This document shows positions 16,272 through 24,782 of a stretch of DNA of 64,000 nt, one piece after another (position 1 is the first letter of the stretch; every line of letters begins with the position of its first letter). The position numbers were made by a program, and so were the translations under genes. Origin of the DNA: 3-1-20CM-4-69-9 sp963833655 (GTDB taxonomy: Bacteria; Actinomycetota; Thermoleophilia; Gaiellales; Gaiellaceae); NCBI GenBank assembly GCA_963833655.1, contig CAWHYL010000004.1:124001-188000 (forward strand), given 5' to 3'. Under the pieces are notes generated by a model. That model had not been told where the DNA came from, did no database searches, and was given only the letters and a program-made list of their open reading frames with translations.

Positions 16272-18074
16272 ATGCGGGGTCGGGGGCTCGTCGCGGCGGT
16301 CGCCGCAGTGGCATGCCTGTGCGTGGGGTCGCATGCGGGCGCGGCGACCCGGGACGACACCGGCGTGCTGCAGGCGAAGCTCGATGCCGGCGGTTCCGTG
16401 TTCCTGCCAAAGCTCGCCGGCGGTCGGTGCTACGCGACGCGCGGCCTGTGGGTGTCGCGCGACGACACGTCGATCACGTCGGACGGCGCCTGCATCGTCG
16501 CCCTCGGCTTCGGTCCGGCGCGATCCGATCCGACCGCCGCGAAACCGCACTATGCCAACGCGCTCTTCTACATCAATCACTCAGACGTTCGGGCGCCTGT
16601 GCCGGCGCGGATCTCGATCAGCGGATTGCACCTGGAAGTCCCGAAGAAGGTGCGCATGCACGGCATCGCCATCGTCGGCCACGAGATCACGCTCAGCGGT
16701 CTCGAGATCGGCGGTGCGCCGCTGAACGACGTGCTGATCGGCTCCGGCGCGGTGGGCGCGGGCGGCCCGACCGTACGCGTCGCACTCACCGCCAGCATCC
16801 TGTCGGGTGCGCAGCGGGACGCCGTGCTCGCCTACGGCCCTGTCGGGCTCCACCTGGAGGGGAATACGGTCACACGCGCGCGCGGGGCCGGCGTGCACGT
16901 CCGCGCGGCCGACCGCGGGCAGCCGGTACTCGACACGCACATCGTCGGGAACACGATCAGCGGCAGCCGCGGCGCCGGCGTCTTGGTCGATCTTGCGCCG
17001 CCGAACGGGCCGGTCTTGCTGGCGAAGGACATCGAAGTCTCAGGGAACCGGCTGCTGCGCAATCGCGGCGGCGGCGTCGTCAGGCGGTTGGCTCGGACGC
17101 ACGCCCAGCCCCGCCTCCTCCACAGCGTCGCGCCTACGAGCACCGGCGACGACACCGCTTGGCTGCAGTCGCGTCTCGATCGCGGCGGCGGGACGATCTT
17201 CCTGCCGAAGCTCCCCGGCGACGCGTGCTATGCGACGCGCGGCCTCTGGGTGTCGCACGACCACACGACGATCACCTCCGACGGGGCCTGCATCGTCGCG
17301 CTCGGCCTAGGCCCGATTCGCCTGCGCTCGACCGACGGCGACCCGATCGCGTCGGATGCCGTGTTCTTCGTCAATCGGTCGGGCCCGAAGCAGCCGGCGC
17401 CCGTCGACGTCACGATCAGCAATCTTCGTATCGTCGTCCCGGAGGGCATTCCGGCGATGTACGGCGTCGCGGTGTTCGGCCACCGCGTGACGCTCAGCCA
17501 CGTCGGCATCGGCGGCGTGCCGAAGGACGACGTGACGATCAGCGGCCGTGCCAACGGCAACTCCTACGCCGGCGACATCGCCGTGCTCGACTCGACGCTG
17601 AGCGGCGCGGCGCGGAACGCGATCTCGGTCACCGGTGCGATCGGGTTGCACATCGAGCGCAACACGATTCAGGGAGTTCGCGATTCGCCGCCGGGTCAGC
17701 CTGCCGCCGGGATCGACGTCGAGCCCGACACGCGCGACCGACCCGCGTCAGACCTGCACATCGTCGGCAACACGATCCAGGACAACGCCGGGCCCGGGAT
17801 CCTGCTGGAGCTCGAGCCGAACGAAGGCCCGGCCGTTCTCGCCACCGGGATCGAGATCAGCGGCAACACGATCGTCCGCAACGCGCTGAAGCCGTCGCCG
17901 CCGAAGCGCGCAGGCATCGTCCTGGCCGGCGGTCAGGACGGCGGCGCGGGGACGCTGCTGCTGAAGGACAACGTCATCCAGGACAACGGCGGCCCGGGCA
18001 TTCTCGAGACCCACTTCAAGCTCCAGCTCGACGCAAGCGGCAACGACGTCTCAGGCAACGGCGTTTCTCCGTGA
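16272..18074 (+). CDS. Secreted right-handed beta-helix protein with internal duplication
   Basis: 600 residues with a signal peptide (about 1-24). The mature chain consists of two homologous halves (about residues 27-275 and 290-600). Each begins with a pectate-lyase-like entry (DDT-x-x-LQ-x-x-LD, then FLPKL and C-Y-A-T-R-G-L-W-V-S, then TSDGACIVALG) followed by parallel beta-helix coils with repeated IVGNTI, LHIERNTI and ISGNTIVRN motifs. Such folds occur in polysaccharide lyases and NosD-like proteins; no catalytic set can be assigned. It is divergent from the protease gene; a TACGAT box at 16256-16261 could give an almost leaderless transcript. Confidence 0.8.
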   Translation: MRGRGLVAAVAAVACLCVGSHAGAATRDDTGVLQAKLDAGGSVFLPKLAGGRCYATRGLWVSRDDTSITSDGACIVALGFGPARSDPTAAKPHYANALFYINHSDVRAPVPARISISGLHLEVPKKVRMHGIAIVGHEITLSGLEIGGAPLNDVLIGSGAVGAGGPTVRVALTASILSGAQRDAVLAYGPVGLHLEGNTVTRARGAGVHVRAADRGQPVLDTHIVGNTISGSRGAGVLVDLAPPNGPVLLAKDIEVSGNRLLRNRGGGVVRRLARTHAQPRLLHSVAPTSTGDDTAWLQSRLDRGGGTIFLPKLPGDACYATRGLWVSHDHTTITSDGACIVALGLGPIRLRSTDGDPIASDAVFFVNRSGPKQPAPVDVTISNLRIVVPEGIPAMYGVAVFGHRVTLSHVGIGGVPKDDVTISGRANGNSYAGDIAVLDSTLSGAARNAISVTGAIGLHIERNTIQGVRDSPPGQPAAGIDVEPDTRDRPASDLHIVGNTIQDNAGPGILLELEPNEGPAVLATGIEISGNTIVRNALKPSPPKRAGIVLAGGQDGGAGTLLLKDNVIQDNGGPGILETHFKLQLDASGNDVSGNGVSP

Positions 18075-18115
18075 AGCGGCGAGACCATTGCCGCGCGAAG
18101 CGCAGCTCGTACGGG

Positions 18116-18232
18116 TCAATAGCCTGAGCTGAACTTCTTGCCGGCCGCCGCCTTCTTTTCCGCGCGGCGTTCCTTCAGCGACTTCTGCGGTGACTTCTTC
18201 GCGCCCTTCTTCGGCTTCGACGCACCTTTCAT
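18116..18232 (-). CDS. 38-residue lysine-rich basic protein
   Basis: A short open frame, MKGASKPKKGAKKSPQKSL then ERRAEKKAAAGKK and an SSGY end, with about 14 lysine or arginine residues in 38. Actinobacteria often carry such tiny K-rich proteins with a KSLKEKRAAKK-like core; their role is unknown, nucleic-acid binding being the natural guess. A TAGGCT -10 box lies exactly seven bases before the ATG, the same spacing as other leaderless genes here, which supports expression. It follows the 63-residue gene by 16 bases on the same strand. Confidence 0.6.
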   Translation of the reverse strand: MKGASKPKKGAKKSPQKSLKERRAEKKAAAGKKFSSGY

Positions 18233-18239
18233 GCGTGCC

Positions 18240-18245
18240 AGCCTA
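18240..18245 (-). promoter_or_regulatory. -10 box for the 38-residue gene (leaderless)
   Basis: TAGGCT on the minus strand (18245 to 18240) ends seven bases before the ATG at 18232, so transcription would start at or next to the start codon. It begins only a few bases after the stop of the preceding gene at 18249. No good -35 box was seen. Confidence 0.45.
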
Positions 18246-18248
18246 TCG

Positions 18249-18440
18249 CTAGCGCAGCTCCTTCTCCAAGGCCCTTTCGGCGAGCTTTCCAGGATCGACG
18301 CCGAACTTCTGCTGGAGCATCTCCGCGTGCTGCTCGTGGTCGATCTTGTCCGGGAGCTCCTGAATCGCTTTCTCGACGTGCTCGTTCTTGCCTTCCTTGC
18401 GCAACAGGTCGATGACTTCCTGTTTGTCGAGCTGCATCAT
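18249..18440 (-). CDS. Small helical protein of unknown function
   Basis: 63 residues beginning MMQLDKQEVIDLLRKEGK; a GGAGG ribosome site lies about seven bases upstream of the ATG-ATG start. The sequence is charged and amphipathic throughout, predicting two or three helices (KQEVIDLL..., EKAIQELPDKID, EMLQQKFGV, LAERALEKEL). I do not recognise a family. It lies downstream of the ROK regulator on the same strand and upstream of the basic small protein. Confidence 0.65.
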   Translation of the reverse strand: MMQLDKQEVIDLLRKEGKNEHVEKAIQELPDKIDHEQHAEMLQQKFGVDPGKLAERALEKELR

Positions 18441-18500
18441 TTGACCTCCGATCTCCGTTTGGTCCGGCGATCCTTCCCGCGGCGGCGGAGACGTAACGTC

Positions 18501-19673
18501 TCACGCGCGGAGGGCGCTCGGCCGGTTCACGAAGACGTTGTCGAGCGCCGACTGGAGCCCCGTGGCGACGGCGCCCATGAGCACGGCGCTCTCCCCGAGG
18601 CTCGAGATCTCGACACGCGGCGGGTATGGAAGCCACTCGCGCAGCAGTTCGCGCACCGGCTCGAGCAGCAGGTCGCCGTTCATGCCGAGCCCGCCGCCGA
18701 GCACGACCAGCTCGGGATCCGCAACGGCCGCAACCGGAGCGATGTGCGCGGCGATGCGCCGCGCGACGAGCTCGACGATCGTCTGGGCGAGCCGGTCTCC
18801 GCGCCGCGCCGCGGCGAAGATGTCACGCGCGTCATACGGAAGCGGCGCACCTTCGACTGCGCCGGGCCACGCAGCCCCTGCGGCGAGCGCCCCGACGCCC
18901 TCGGCGGAGGGGTCGAGGTCGTCGCCGGACCCGCTCAGCGCCCAGTCGATCTCGCCGGCGGTGCCGTGGGTGCCGCGATGGAGCTCGCCGCCGAGGACGA
19001 GCCCGAGCCCGGTGCCGGTTCCGACGGAGAGAAAGGCGAAGTCGTCGACGCCACGGGCGACGCCCGCCCAACGCTCGCCGACGGCTGCCAGGTTGATGTC
19101 GTTTTCGAGCGCGACCGGCAGACCGACGCGGTCGCGCACCTCGTCGGCGAACGCCCGTCCCTCGAGGCCCGGGATGTGCGGCGTCGTCAGGCGGAGCGTC
19201 TCCGCCGGGTCGACGGCGCCGGGCACGCCGAGAACGACGCCGTCGATGCGCTCGAGCGGCAGCGCGACCGCGTCGACGAGCGACGCATGCAGCGTCGCGA
19301 TCGCGTCGAGCGCGCCGTCGGCGTCGGCGCCGCCGAGCTCGACGTCCTGCCGCGCCCGGATGCGGCCGGCCAGGTCGGCCACCGCGCCGCGCAGGAAGCG
19401 CGAGCCGAGGTCGAGCCCGAGGACGAAGGCGGCGTCCGGCACCGGCTCGAAGAAGACGGCCCCGTAGCTCGGTCCGTCCGGCCCGTCCGGCGCCTCGCGC
19501 ACGAGACCGGCGTCCTCGAGCGAGCGGAGCGCGAGCGACACCGTCGGCTTCGAGATCCCGACCCGGCGCGAGATCTCCGCGCGCGAGATCGGCGCGCCCG
19601 CACGGATCGCTTCGAGTACGGTGCGCTCGTTGAGATGCTTGAGCAGGGGCGGCGTCGCCCGTGTGAGATCCAT
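18501..19673 (-). CDS. ROK-family transcriptional regulator
   Basis: 390 residues. An N-terminal winged helix (about 10-60: HLNERTVLEAIRAG then ISRAEISRRVGISKPTVSLALRSLE) is followed by a ROK sugar-kinase-like domain with the VLGLDLG phosphate loop, LENDINLAAVGE and GTGTGLGLVLGG motifs. The usual ROK zinc motif (C-x-C-G-x-x-G-C) after the GTAGEI segment is missing here, a notable difference. It is divergent from the GH4 operon with about 104 bases between starts, so it very likely represses that operon in response to an imported sugar. Confidence 0.88.
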   Translation of the reverse strand: MDLTRATPPLLKHLNERTVLEAIRAGAPISRAEISRRVGISKPTVSLALRSLEDAGLVREAPDGPDGPSYGAVFFEPVPDAAFVLGLDLGSRFLRGAVADLAGRIRARQDVELGGADADGALDAIATLHASLVDAVALPLERIDGVVLGVPGAVDPAETLRLTTPHIPGLEGRAFADEVRDRVGLPVALENDINLAAVGERWAGVARGVDDFAFLSVGTGTGLGLVLGGELHRGTHGTAGEIDWALSGSGDDLDPSAEGVGALAAGAAWPGAVEGAPLPYDARDIFAAARRGDRLAQTIVELVARRIAAHIAPVAAVADPELVVLGGGLGMNGDLLLEPVRELLREWLPYPPRVEISSLGESAVLMGAVATGLQSALDNVFVNRPSALRA

Positions 19674-19711
19674 CTCGTGAAGAAGCTTAACGCCCTTTCG
19701 CTCGTAACCGC

Positions 19712-19741
19712 TTGACTCCGCCCGGTGCGTGGGCGTAGGGT
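19712..19741 (+). promoter_or_regulatory. Sigma-70-type promoter of the GH4 operon
   Basis: TTGACT (19712-19717) and TAGGGT (19736-19741) are separated by 18 bases, the only clear two-box promoter in the window. Transcription would begin near 19748, about 30 bases before the GTG start of the GH4 gene. The inverted pair CTCGTAA (19701-19707) and TTACGAG (19761-19767) flanks it. Confidence 0.6.
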
Positions 19742-19755
19742 CACGTCTGGTTTGG

Positions 19756-19770
19756 GTTCTTTACGAGAAC
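19756..19770 (+). promoter_or_regulatory. Candidate ROK operator
   Basis: GTTCT (19756-19760) and AGAAC (19766-19770) form a perfect dyad with a five-base centre, TTACG, just downstream of the predicted transcription start. Part of it (TTACGAG) also pairs with CTCGTAA at 19701-19707 on the other side of the promoter, so two operator sites bridged by a loop are possible. The divergent ROK protein is the natural ligand; this is inference. Confidence 0.4.
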
Positions 19771-19777
19771 GCCGGCC

Positions 19778-21049
19778 GTGAAGCTCGCCGTCATCGGCGG
19801 AGGGTCGACGTACACGCCGGAGCTGGTGGCCGGCTTGGCGCGCGAGCGCGATCGTGTCGGGCTGCGGGAGATCGTCCTCCACGACATCGATCCCGAGCGC
19901 CGCGAGATCGTCGGCGGGCTCGCCGAGCGGATGCTCGCGGCGGCCGGTTTCGACGGAAGCCTGCTCGTGACCGACGATCTCGATCGCGCCGTCGACGACG
20001 CGTCGTTCGTGCTCGTGCAGCTCCGCGTCGGCGGTCAGGCTGCGCGGCTCGGCGACGAGACGCTCCCGCTCGCCTGCGGCTGCATCGGCCAGGAGACGAC
20101 GGGAGCCGGCGGCCTGGCAAAGGCGTTGAGAACCGTCCCGGTCGTGCTCGACATTGCGTCGCGCGTCTCCGAGCTCGCAGGCGACGCGTGGATCGTGGAC
20201 TTCACCAACCCGGTCGGGATCGTCACGCGTTCACTTCGCAACGCCGGCCACCGCGCCGTCGGTCTCTGCAACGTCGCGATCGGCATCCAGCGGCAGGTCG
20301 CGGGGCTCGTCGGCGTCGCGCCTGACCGCGTCTTCGTCGACCAGGTCGGCCTGAACCACTTGACGTGGGTGCGCTCGGTGCTCGTCGACGGGTACGAGGC
20401 GCTGCCGGAGCTGCTGGCCGAGCACGGCGACGAGCTCGCTGCAGGAGCCGGGCAGCCGCGCGCCGTGCTCGATGAGCTCAACGCGATCCCGTCGTACTAC
20501 CTGCGCTACTTCTACTTCCACGACGCCGTGCTGGCGGAGCAGCGCGACGGCGTGCCTCGTGCGGCGACCGTCGCCGAGATCGAGCGCGAGCTGCTCGAGC
20601 TCTATCGCGACCCCGCGCTGACGACGAAGCCGAAGCTGCTCGAGCAGCGCGGCGGTGCGTTCTACAGCGAGGCTGCGACGCAGCTCGTCGCGTCGCTCTC
20701 GACCGGAGACCGGGACGTGCAGGTGCTGGACGTCCGCAACGAGGGTGCGCTGCCGGGTTTGGCCGACGACGACGTCGTCGAGCTTCCCGCGCGGATCGAG
20801 CGCGAGGGGCCCGTGCCGCTGCCGCAGCCGCCGCTCGCGCCCGAGCTCCTCGGGCTCGTCCAACATGTCGCTGCGTACGAGCGGCTCGCCGTCGCGGCCG
20901 CGATCTCCGGCGACCGGGCGCTCGTGCACAAGGCGCTGCTCGCACATCCGCTGATCGGCCAGGTCCCACAGGCAGACGAGCTCGTCGACGCCTTGCTCCG
21001 CGGTGGGGCCGAGCATCTGCCGCGGTTCCAGCGCGGAGCGCTCGCGTGA
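19778..21049 (+). CDS. GH4 family 6-phospho-beta-glucosidase-like glycosidase
   Basis: 423 residues starting at GTG. Family 4 enzymes are NAD- and Mn2+-dependent and act by a redox-elimination route. Seen here are the NAD loop GGGSTYTPEL (residues 7-16), GQETTGAGGLAKALRTVP, FTNPVG near 142, a C-N metal site (LCNVAIG, about 163) and GLNHL (about 190) with the second metal ligand; GLNHL is typical of 6-phospho-beta-glucosidases. The natural substrate is usually a sugar phosphate made by a PTS, yet no PTS is present; the next gene is a sugar kinase, which could supply the phosphate. Confidence 0.88.
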   Translation: MKLAVIGGGSTYTPELVAGLARERDRVGLREIVLHDIDPERREIVGGLAERMLAAAGFDGSLLVTDDLDRAVDDASFVLVQLRVGGQAARLGDETLPLACGCIGQETTGAGGLAKALRTVPVVLDIASRVSELAGDAWIVDFTNPVGIVTRSLRNAGHRAVGLCNVAIGIQRQVAGLVGVAPDRVFVDQVGLNHLTWVRSVLVDGYEALPELLAEHGDELAAGAGQPRAVLDELNAIPSYYLRYFYFHDAVLAEQRDGVPRAATVAEIERELLELYRDPALTTKPKLLEQRGGAFYSEAATQLVASLSTGDRDVQVLDVRNEGALPGLADDDVVELPARIEREGPVPLPQPPLAPELLGLVQHVAAYERLAVAAAISGDRALVHKALLAHPLIGQVPQADELVDALLRGGAEHLPRFQRGALA

Positions 21050-22059
21050 ACGCGCCGCTTCTCATCGCCGTCGACGGCGGCAACTCGAAGACGGATCTTG
21101 CGCTGGCTCGCGGCGACGGCGAGGCGCTCGCACTGGTGCGCGGACCGCAGAGCTCACCGCACCATCTCGGCGTCGACGGCTGCATCACCGTGCTCGAGGA
21201 GTTGCTCGCGTCTGCACTCGCGGAGGCCGGCCTCGGGAACGGCGACGGCCAGTTGCCGGACGTCGCGCAGCTCCTGCTCGCGGGCGTCGATTTCCCGAGC
21301 GAGGAAGAAGAGGTTCTGGCCGCCGTCACCGCCCGCCGCCTCGCGAAGCGCGTCAGCGTCGGGAACGACACGTTCGCCGTCCTCCGCGCCGGCACGGATG
21401 CGGGGTGGGGGATCGCCATCGTCTGCGGCTCGGGCATCAATTGCCTCGGTGTCGCGCCGGACGGCCGGCAGACACGCTTTCCCGCGCTCGGCGAGATCAC
21501 GGGCGACTGGGGCGGCGGCTACGACGTCGGGCTCGCCGGGGTGTGGGCAGCGGCGCGTAGCGAGGACGGGCGCGGGCCGAAGACGACGCTGGAGCACGTC
21601 GTCCCGCGTTACTTCGGGCTGGAGACGCCGACGGAGCTCGCGGAGGCGATCCACCGCCGGACGGTTCCGATGGCTCGCCTGACAGAGCTTGCTCCGGTGG
21701 TGCTGGCGGAGGCTGCGGCCGACACCGCTGCGCGGGAGATTCTGGACCGCCTGGCCGACGAGATCACCGTGCTCGTGCGCGTGTCGCTCAAGCGCCTGGG
21801 CCTGACGGAAGACCCGGTGGAGGTGCTGCTCGGCGGCGGGTTGGTGCACGCGGCCGACGGGTCGCTGATCCGTTCGGTCGCCGAGCGAGTGGCCGCCGTT
21901 GCGCCTTCCGCGACCGTGAAGTCGACGAGCTCACCGCCGGTCGTGGGGGCGGCCTTGCTCGGGCTCGACGAGCTCGGTGCGGACGCCGCAGCCCGCGAAC
22001 GCCTGCGGCGCGAGCTGGGCGCTCGCTTCGCGCAGATCGGAAGGGAGGACGGGAGTTGA
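21046..22059 (+). CDS. BadF/BadG-type ATPase, N-acetylglucosamine-kinase-like
   Basis: 337 residues, GTG start overlapping the GH4 stop by four bases. It has the actin-like ATPase fold of the BadF/BadG/BcrA/BcrD group (COG2971): phosphate-1 loop AVDGGNSKTDLALA (8-21), VGNDTFAVLRAG, IVCGSGINCLG and the adenosine motif LLGGGLVHAAD. Members close to this arrangement are amino-sugar kinases. Operon position with GH4 and an ABC importer suggests it phosphorylates the imported sugar or disaccharide, so that GH4 can act. The activity itself is inferred. Confidence 0.78.
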   Translation: MNAPLLIAVDGGNSKTDLALARGDGEALALVRGPQSSPHHLGVDGCITVLEELLASALAEAGLGNGDGQLPDVAQLLLAGVDFPSEEEEVLAAVTARRLAKRVSVGNDTFAVLRAGTDAGWGIAIVCGSGINCLGVAPDGRQTRFPALGEITGDWGGGYDVGLAGVWAAARSEDGRGPKTTLEHVVPRYFGLETPTELAEAIHRRTVPMARLTELAPVVLAEAAADTAAREILDRLADEITVLVRVSLKRLGLTEDPVEVLLGGGLVHAADGSLIRSVAERVAAVAPSATVKSTSSPPVVGAALLGLDELGADAAARERLRRELGARFAQIGREDGS

Positions 22060-22111
22060 TCAAAAAGGGGACGTACATCGACGAGGGCAATCGAAAGGGA
22101 AGGAGTCGGGC

Positions 22112-23764
22112 ATGAGACGAGCGCTGTTCTTCTTCGCGCTCATCGTGGTGGGCGCGGCCGTCTGGGCCGGGTTCGGTAGCGCCGGCAGCACCGCGGTAAA
22201 GAGCAGCAAGGCAACGACGTCGGTCACGATCTCGAACGAGCAGGGTACGACGTGGACGTGCGGCTTCAATCCGTTCAACGGCAACGTCAACGCCCTCTCC
22301 GTCGGCCCTGTGTACGAGGTGCTCACGTTCGAGAACGGACTCAAGAGCGGCGCGACGACGAACTGGCTCGCGTCGGGCTACAAGTGGAGCAACGGCAACA
22401 AGACGCTGGCATTCACGATCCGCTCCGGCGTCAAGTGGACCGACGGCAAGCCTTTCAGTGCGGATGACGTCATCTTCACGTACAACCTCCTGAAGAAGAA
22501 CCCCGGTCTCGATCTGAACGCAGACTGGGCGGTGCTGAAGAGCGTCATCAAGAACGGCAACAAGGTCGTCTTCAACTTCAAGACCTCGGCGGTGCCGTAC
22601 TTCTACTACATCGCCGCGCAGACGCCGATCGTGGCGAAGCACATCTGGTCGTCGGTCAAGAACCCGGTGACCTACAAGGACACGCATCCGGTCGGCACCG
22701 GCCCGTTCAAGATGAGCTCGTGCTCACCGCAGGTCATCAAGTACGGGAAGAACTCGGGCTACTGGCAGAAGGGGTATCCGAAGATCGGCACGATCTACTA
22801 CCCGGCGTTCACGTCGAACGACCCCGCGAACCAGCAGCTTGCGAGCGGAAAGGCGCAGTGGGGCAGCCAGTTCATCCCGAACATCAACGCGTACTACTCG
22901 TCCAAGAGCAAGGACAACCACTATTGGTTCCCGCCGCTCGTGAACGTCGACATCTTCCCGAACCTAAAGAATCCGATCCTGTCGAACGTGGCTGTTCGCC
23001 GTGCTATCGCATACGCGGTCGACCGCGGCAAGGTGTCGAAAATCGGCGAGTACGGCTACGAGCCGCCGTCGAACCAGACGGGCATCGTCACGCCGACGTT
23101 CAGCAGCTGGCTCGACAAGGGACTCGCGAGCAAGATCACCTACAACCCGAAGAAGGCCGTCTCGATCCTGCAGCAGGCCGGCTTCAAAAAGAAGGGCGAC
23201 CTCTTCTACACGAAGAACGGCAAGCCGCTGTCGTTCACGATCATGAACATCGGCGGGTACTCCGACTGGGTCGCGTCGGTGCAGGTGATCCAGCAGCAGC
23301 TCAAGGCGGTTGGGATCAAGATCACGCCTCAGAACTTGTCGGGCACGACATACAACAGCAATGCGTACACCGGCAAGTTCGAGCTCATGTACAACGGCAA
23401 CGAGTCAGGGGGGCCCGCGCCGTATTACGAGCTTCGGCAGCTCTTGTACTCCAAGAACTCGGCGCCGATCGGCAAGGTGGCATCGTCGAACTGGGAGCGC
23501 TACTACAACAAGTCGGTCGACCGGCTGATCGAGCAGTATGGCGCGACGACCAACTCGGCGAAGCAGCACGACATCATCAGGCAGATCGAAGCGGCGATGG
23601 TGAACGACGTGCCAGTGATCCCGGTCACCGAGGGCGTCGACTGGTACCAGTACAACACCAAGAACATCAGCGGCTGGGTCACCCAGGGCAATCCGTATGC
23701 GAAGCCGGCGGCGTACGAGATTCCCGACTGGGGCGTCCTCGCCATGCATCTGCACGCAAAGTGA
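22112..23764 (+). CDS. ABC transporter substrate-binding protein, family 5
   Basis: 550 residues. The start at ATG 22112 is set by an AAGGAG site six to eleven bases upstream and by the hydrophobic signal (RRALFFFALIVVGAAVWAGF) that follows; there is no lipobox cysteine, so it may be released or held by the signal anchor. The mature part carries the family motif FTIRSGVKWTDGKPFSADDV, GTGPFKMS, and a C-terminal V-I-P-V-T-E-G-V-D-W-Y-Q-Y-N. It is the binding protein of the second importer. Neighbouring GH4 and kinase point to an oligosaccharide ligand, possibly a beta-glucoside or chitobiose. Confidence 0.88.
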   Translation: MRRALFFFALIVVGAAVWAGFGSAGSTAVKSSKATTSVTISNEQGTTWTCGFNPFNGNVNALSVGPVYEVLTFENGLKSGATTNWLASGYKWSNGNKTLAFTIRSGVKWTDGKPFSADDVIFTYNLLKKNPGLDLNADWAVLKSVIKNGNKVVFNFKTSAVPYFYYIAAQTPIVAKHIWSSVKNPVTYKDTHPVGTGPFKMSSCSPQVIKYGKNSGYWQKGYPKIGTIYYPAFTSNDPANQQLASGKAQWGSQFIPNINAYYSSKSKDNHYWFPPLVNVDIFPNLKNPILSNVAVRRAIAYAVDRGKVSKIGEYGYEPPSNQTGIVTPTFSSWLDKGLASKITYNPKKAVSILQQAGFKKKGDLFYTKNGKPLSFTIMNIGGYSDWVASVQVIQQQLKAVGIKITPQNLSGTTYNSNAYTGKFELMYNGNESGGPAPYYELRQLLYSKNSAPIGKVASSNWERYYNKSVDRLIEQYGATTNSAKQHDIIRQIEAAMVNDVPVIPVTEGVDWYQYNTKNISGWVTQGNPYAKPAAYEIPDWGVLAMHLHAK

Positions 23765-23798
23765 GCTGAGCTAGGAACGAGGTCATGAGGCGCGAGAG

Positions 23799-24782
23799 AT
23801 GAGGTTCGTCGTCCGCAGACTGGGCTTCTTCGTCCTGACGCTGTGGGCGGCGGTGACGTTGAACTTCCTCATCCCGCGCCTCATGCCCGGCAACGCTGCG
23901 ATCGCGATGATGGGCCGCTACAAGGGCCACATCCAGCCGCAGGCGCTCCACGCGATCGAGGTCGCGTTCGGCGTCAACACGCACGAAAGCCTCGTGCACG
24001 CGTACTTCACCTACCTCGGCAACATCGCGCACCTGCGCTTCGGCATCTCGCTCACGTTCTTCCCGGACCAGGTGACACATCAAGTGCTCCAGGCATTGCC
24101 GTGGACGTTGGCGCTCGTCGGGGCGACCACGATCATCGCGTTCGTGCTCGGCACCTTCATCGGGCTCGTCTCGGGCTGGAAACGCGGGGGGATGCTGGAC
24201 GGCGCTCTACCGCCGCTCTTCGTCATCACGTCGGCGTTCCCCTACTTCTGGATCGGCCTGCTTGCGATCTGGCTGTTCTCGATCAAGCTCGGCTGGCTGC
24301 CCGAGAGCGGGGGGTACGACGTCCAGACGAACGTCGCCTGGTCCTGGAACTTCGCCAGCGATGCGCTGACCCACGCGGTGCTTCCGGCCTTCACGATCCT
24401 GATCACGTCGATCGGCGGCTGGATCCTCACGATGCGCAACAACATGATCTCCGTGCTCGCGGAGGACTACGTGCGTATGGCACGCGCGAAAGGGCTGTCG
24501 CCGATGCGGATCATGTGGACCTACGCCGGCCGCAACGCGATCCTGCCGAACCTCGCGGGCTTCGCGATGTCGCTCGGGTTCGTCGTCAGCGGCGCCATCC
24601 TCGTCGAGTACGTCTTCAACTATCCCGGCGTCGGCTGGATGTTCCTGCAGTCGGTCGAGAACCAGGACTACGCGCTGATGCAGGCGCTCTTCCTGCTGCT
24701 GACCGTCGCGGTGCTGCTCGCAATCCTCGCGGCCGACGGCGCGACGGCGATGCTCGATCCGCGAACGAGGGATCGCTCGTGA
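23799..24782 (+). CDS. ABC transporter permease, DppB/OppB family
   Basis: 327 residues, starting RFVVRRLGFFVLTLWAAVTLNFLIPRLMPGN, almost the same opening as the first transporter's permease at 232. Six membrane spans and the coupling loop AEDYVRMARAKGLSPMRIM near residues 222-242 are clear. Its stop overlaps the next start as GTGA. It forms the membrane channel with the permease half of the following fused protein. Confidence 0.9.
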   Translation: MRFVVRRLGFFVLTLWAAVTLNFLIPRLMPGNAAIAMMGRYKGHIQPQALHAIEVAFGVNTHESLVHAYFTYLGNIAHLRFGISLTFFPDQVTHQVLQALPWTLALVGATTIIAFVLGTFIGLVSGWKRGGMLDGALPPLFVITSAFPYFWIGLLAIWLFSIKLGWLPESGGYDVQTNVAWSWNFASDALTHAVLPAFTILITSIGGWILTMRNNMISVLAEDYVRMARAKGLSPMRIMWTYAGRNAILPNLAGFAMSLGFVVSGAILVEYVFNYPGVGWMFLQSVENQDYALMQALFLLLTVAVLLAILAADGATAMLDPRTRDRS

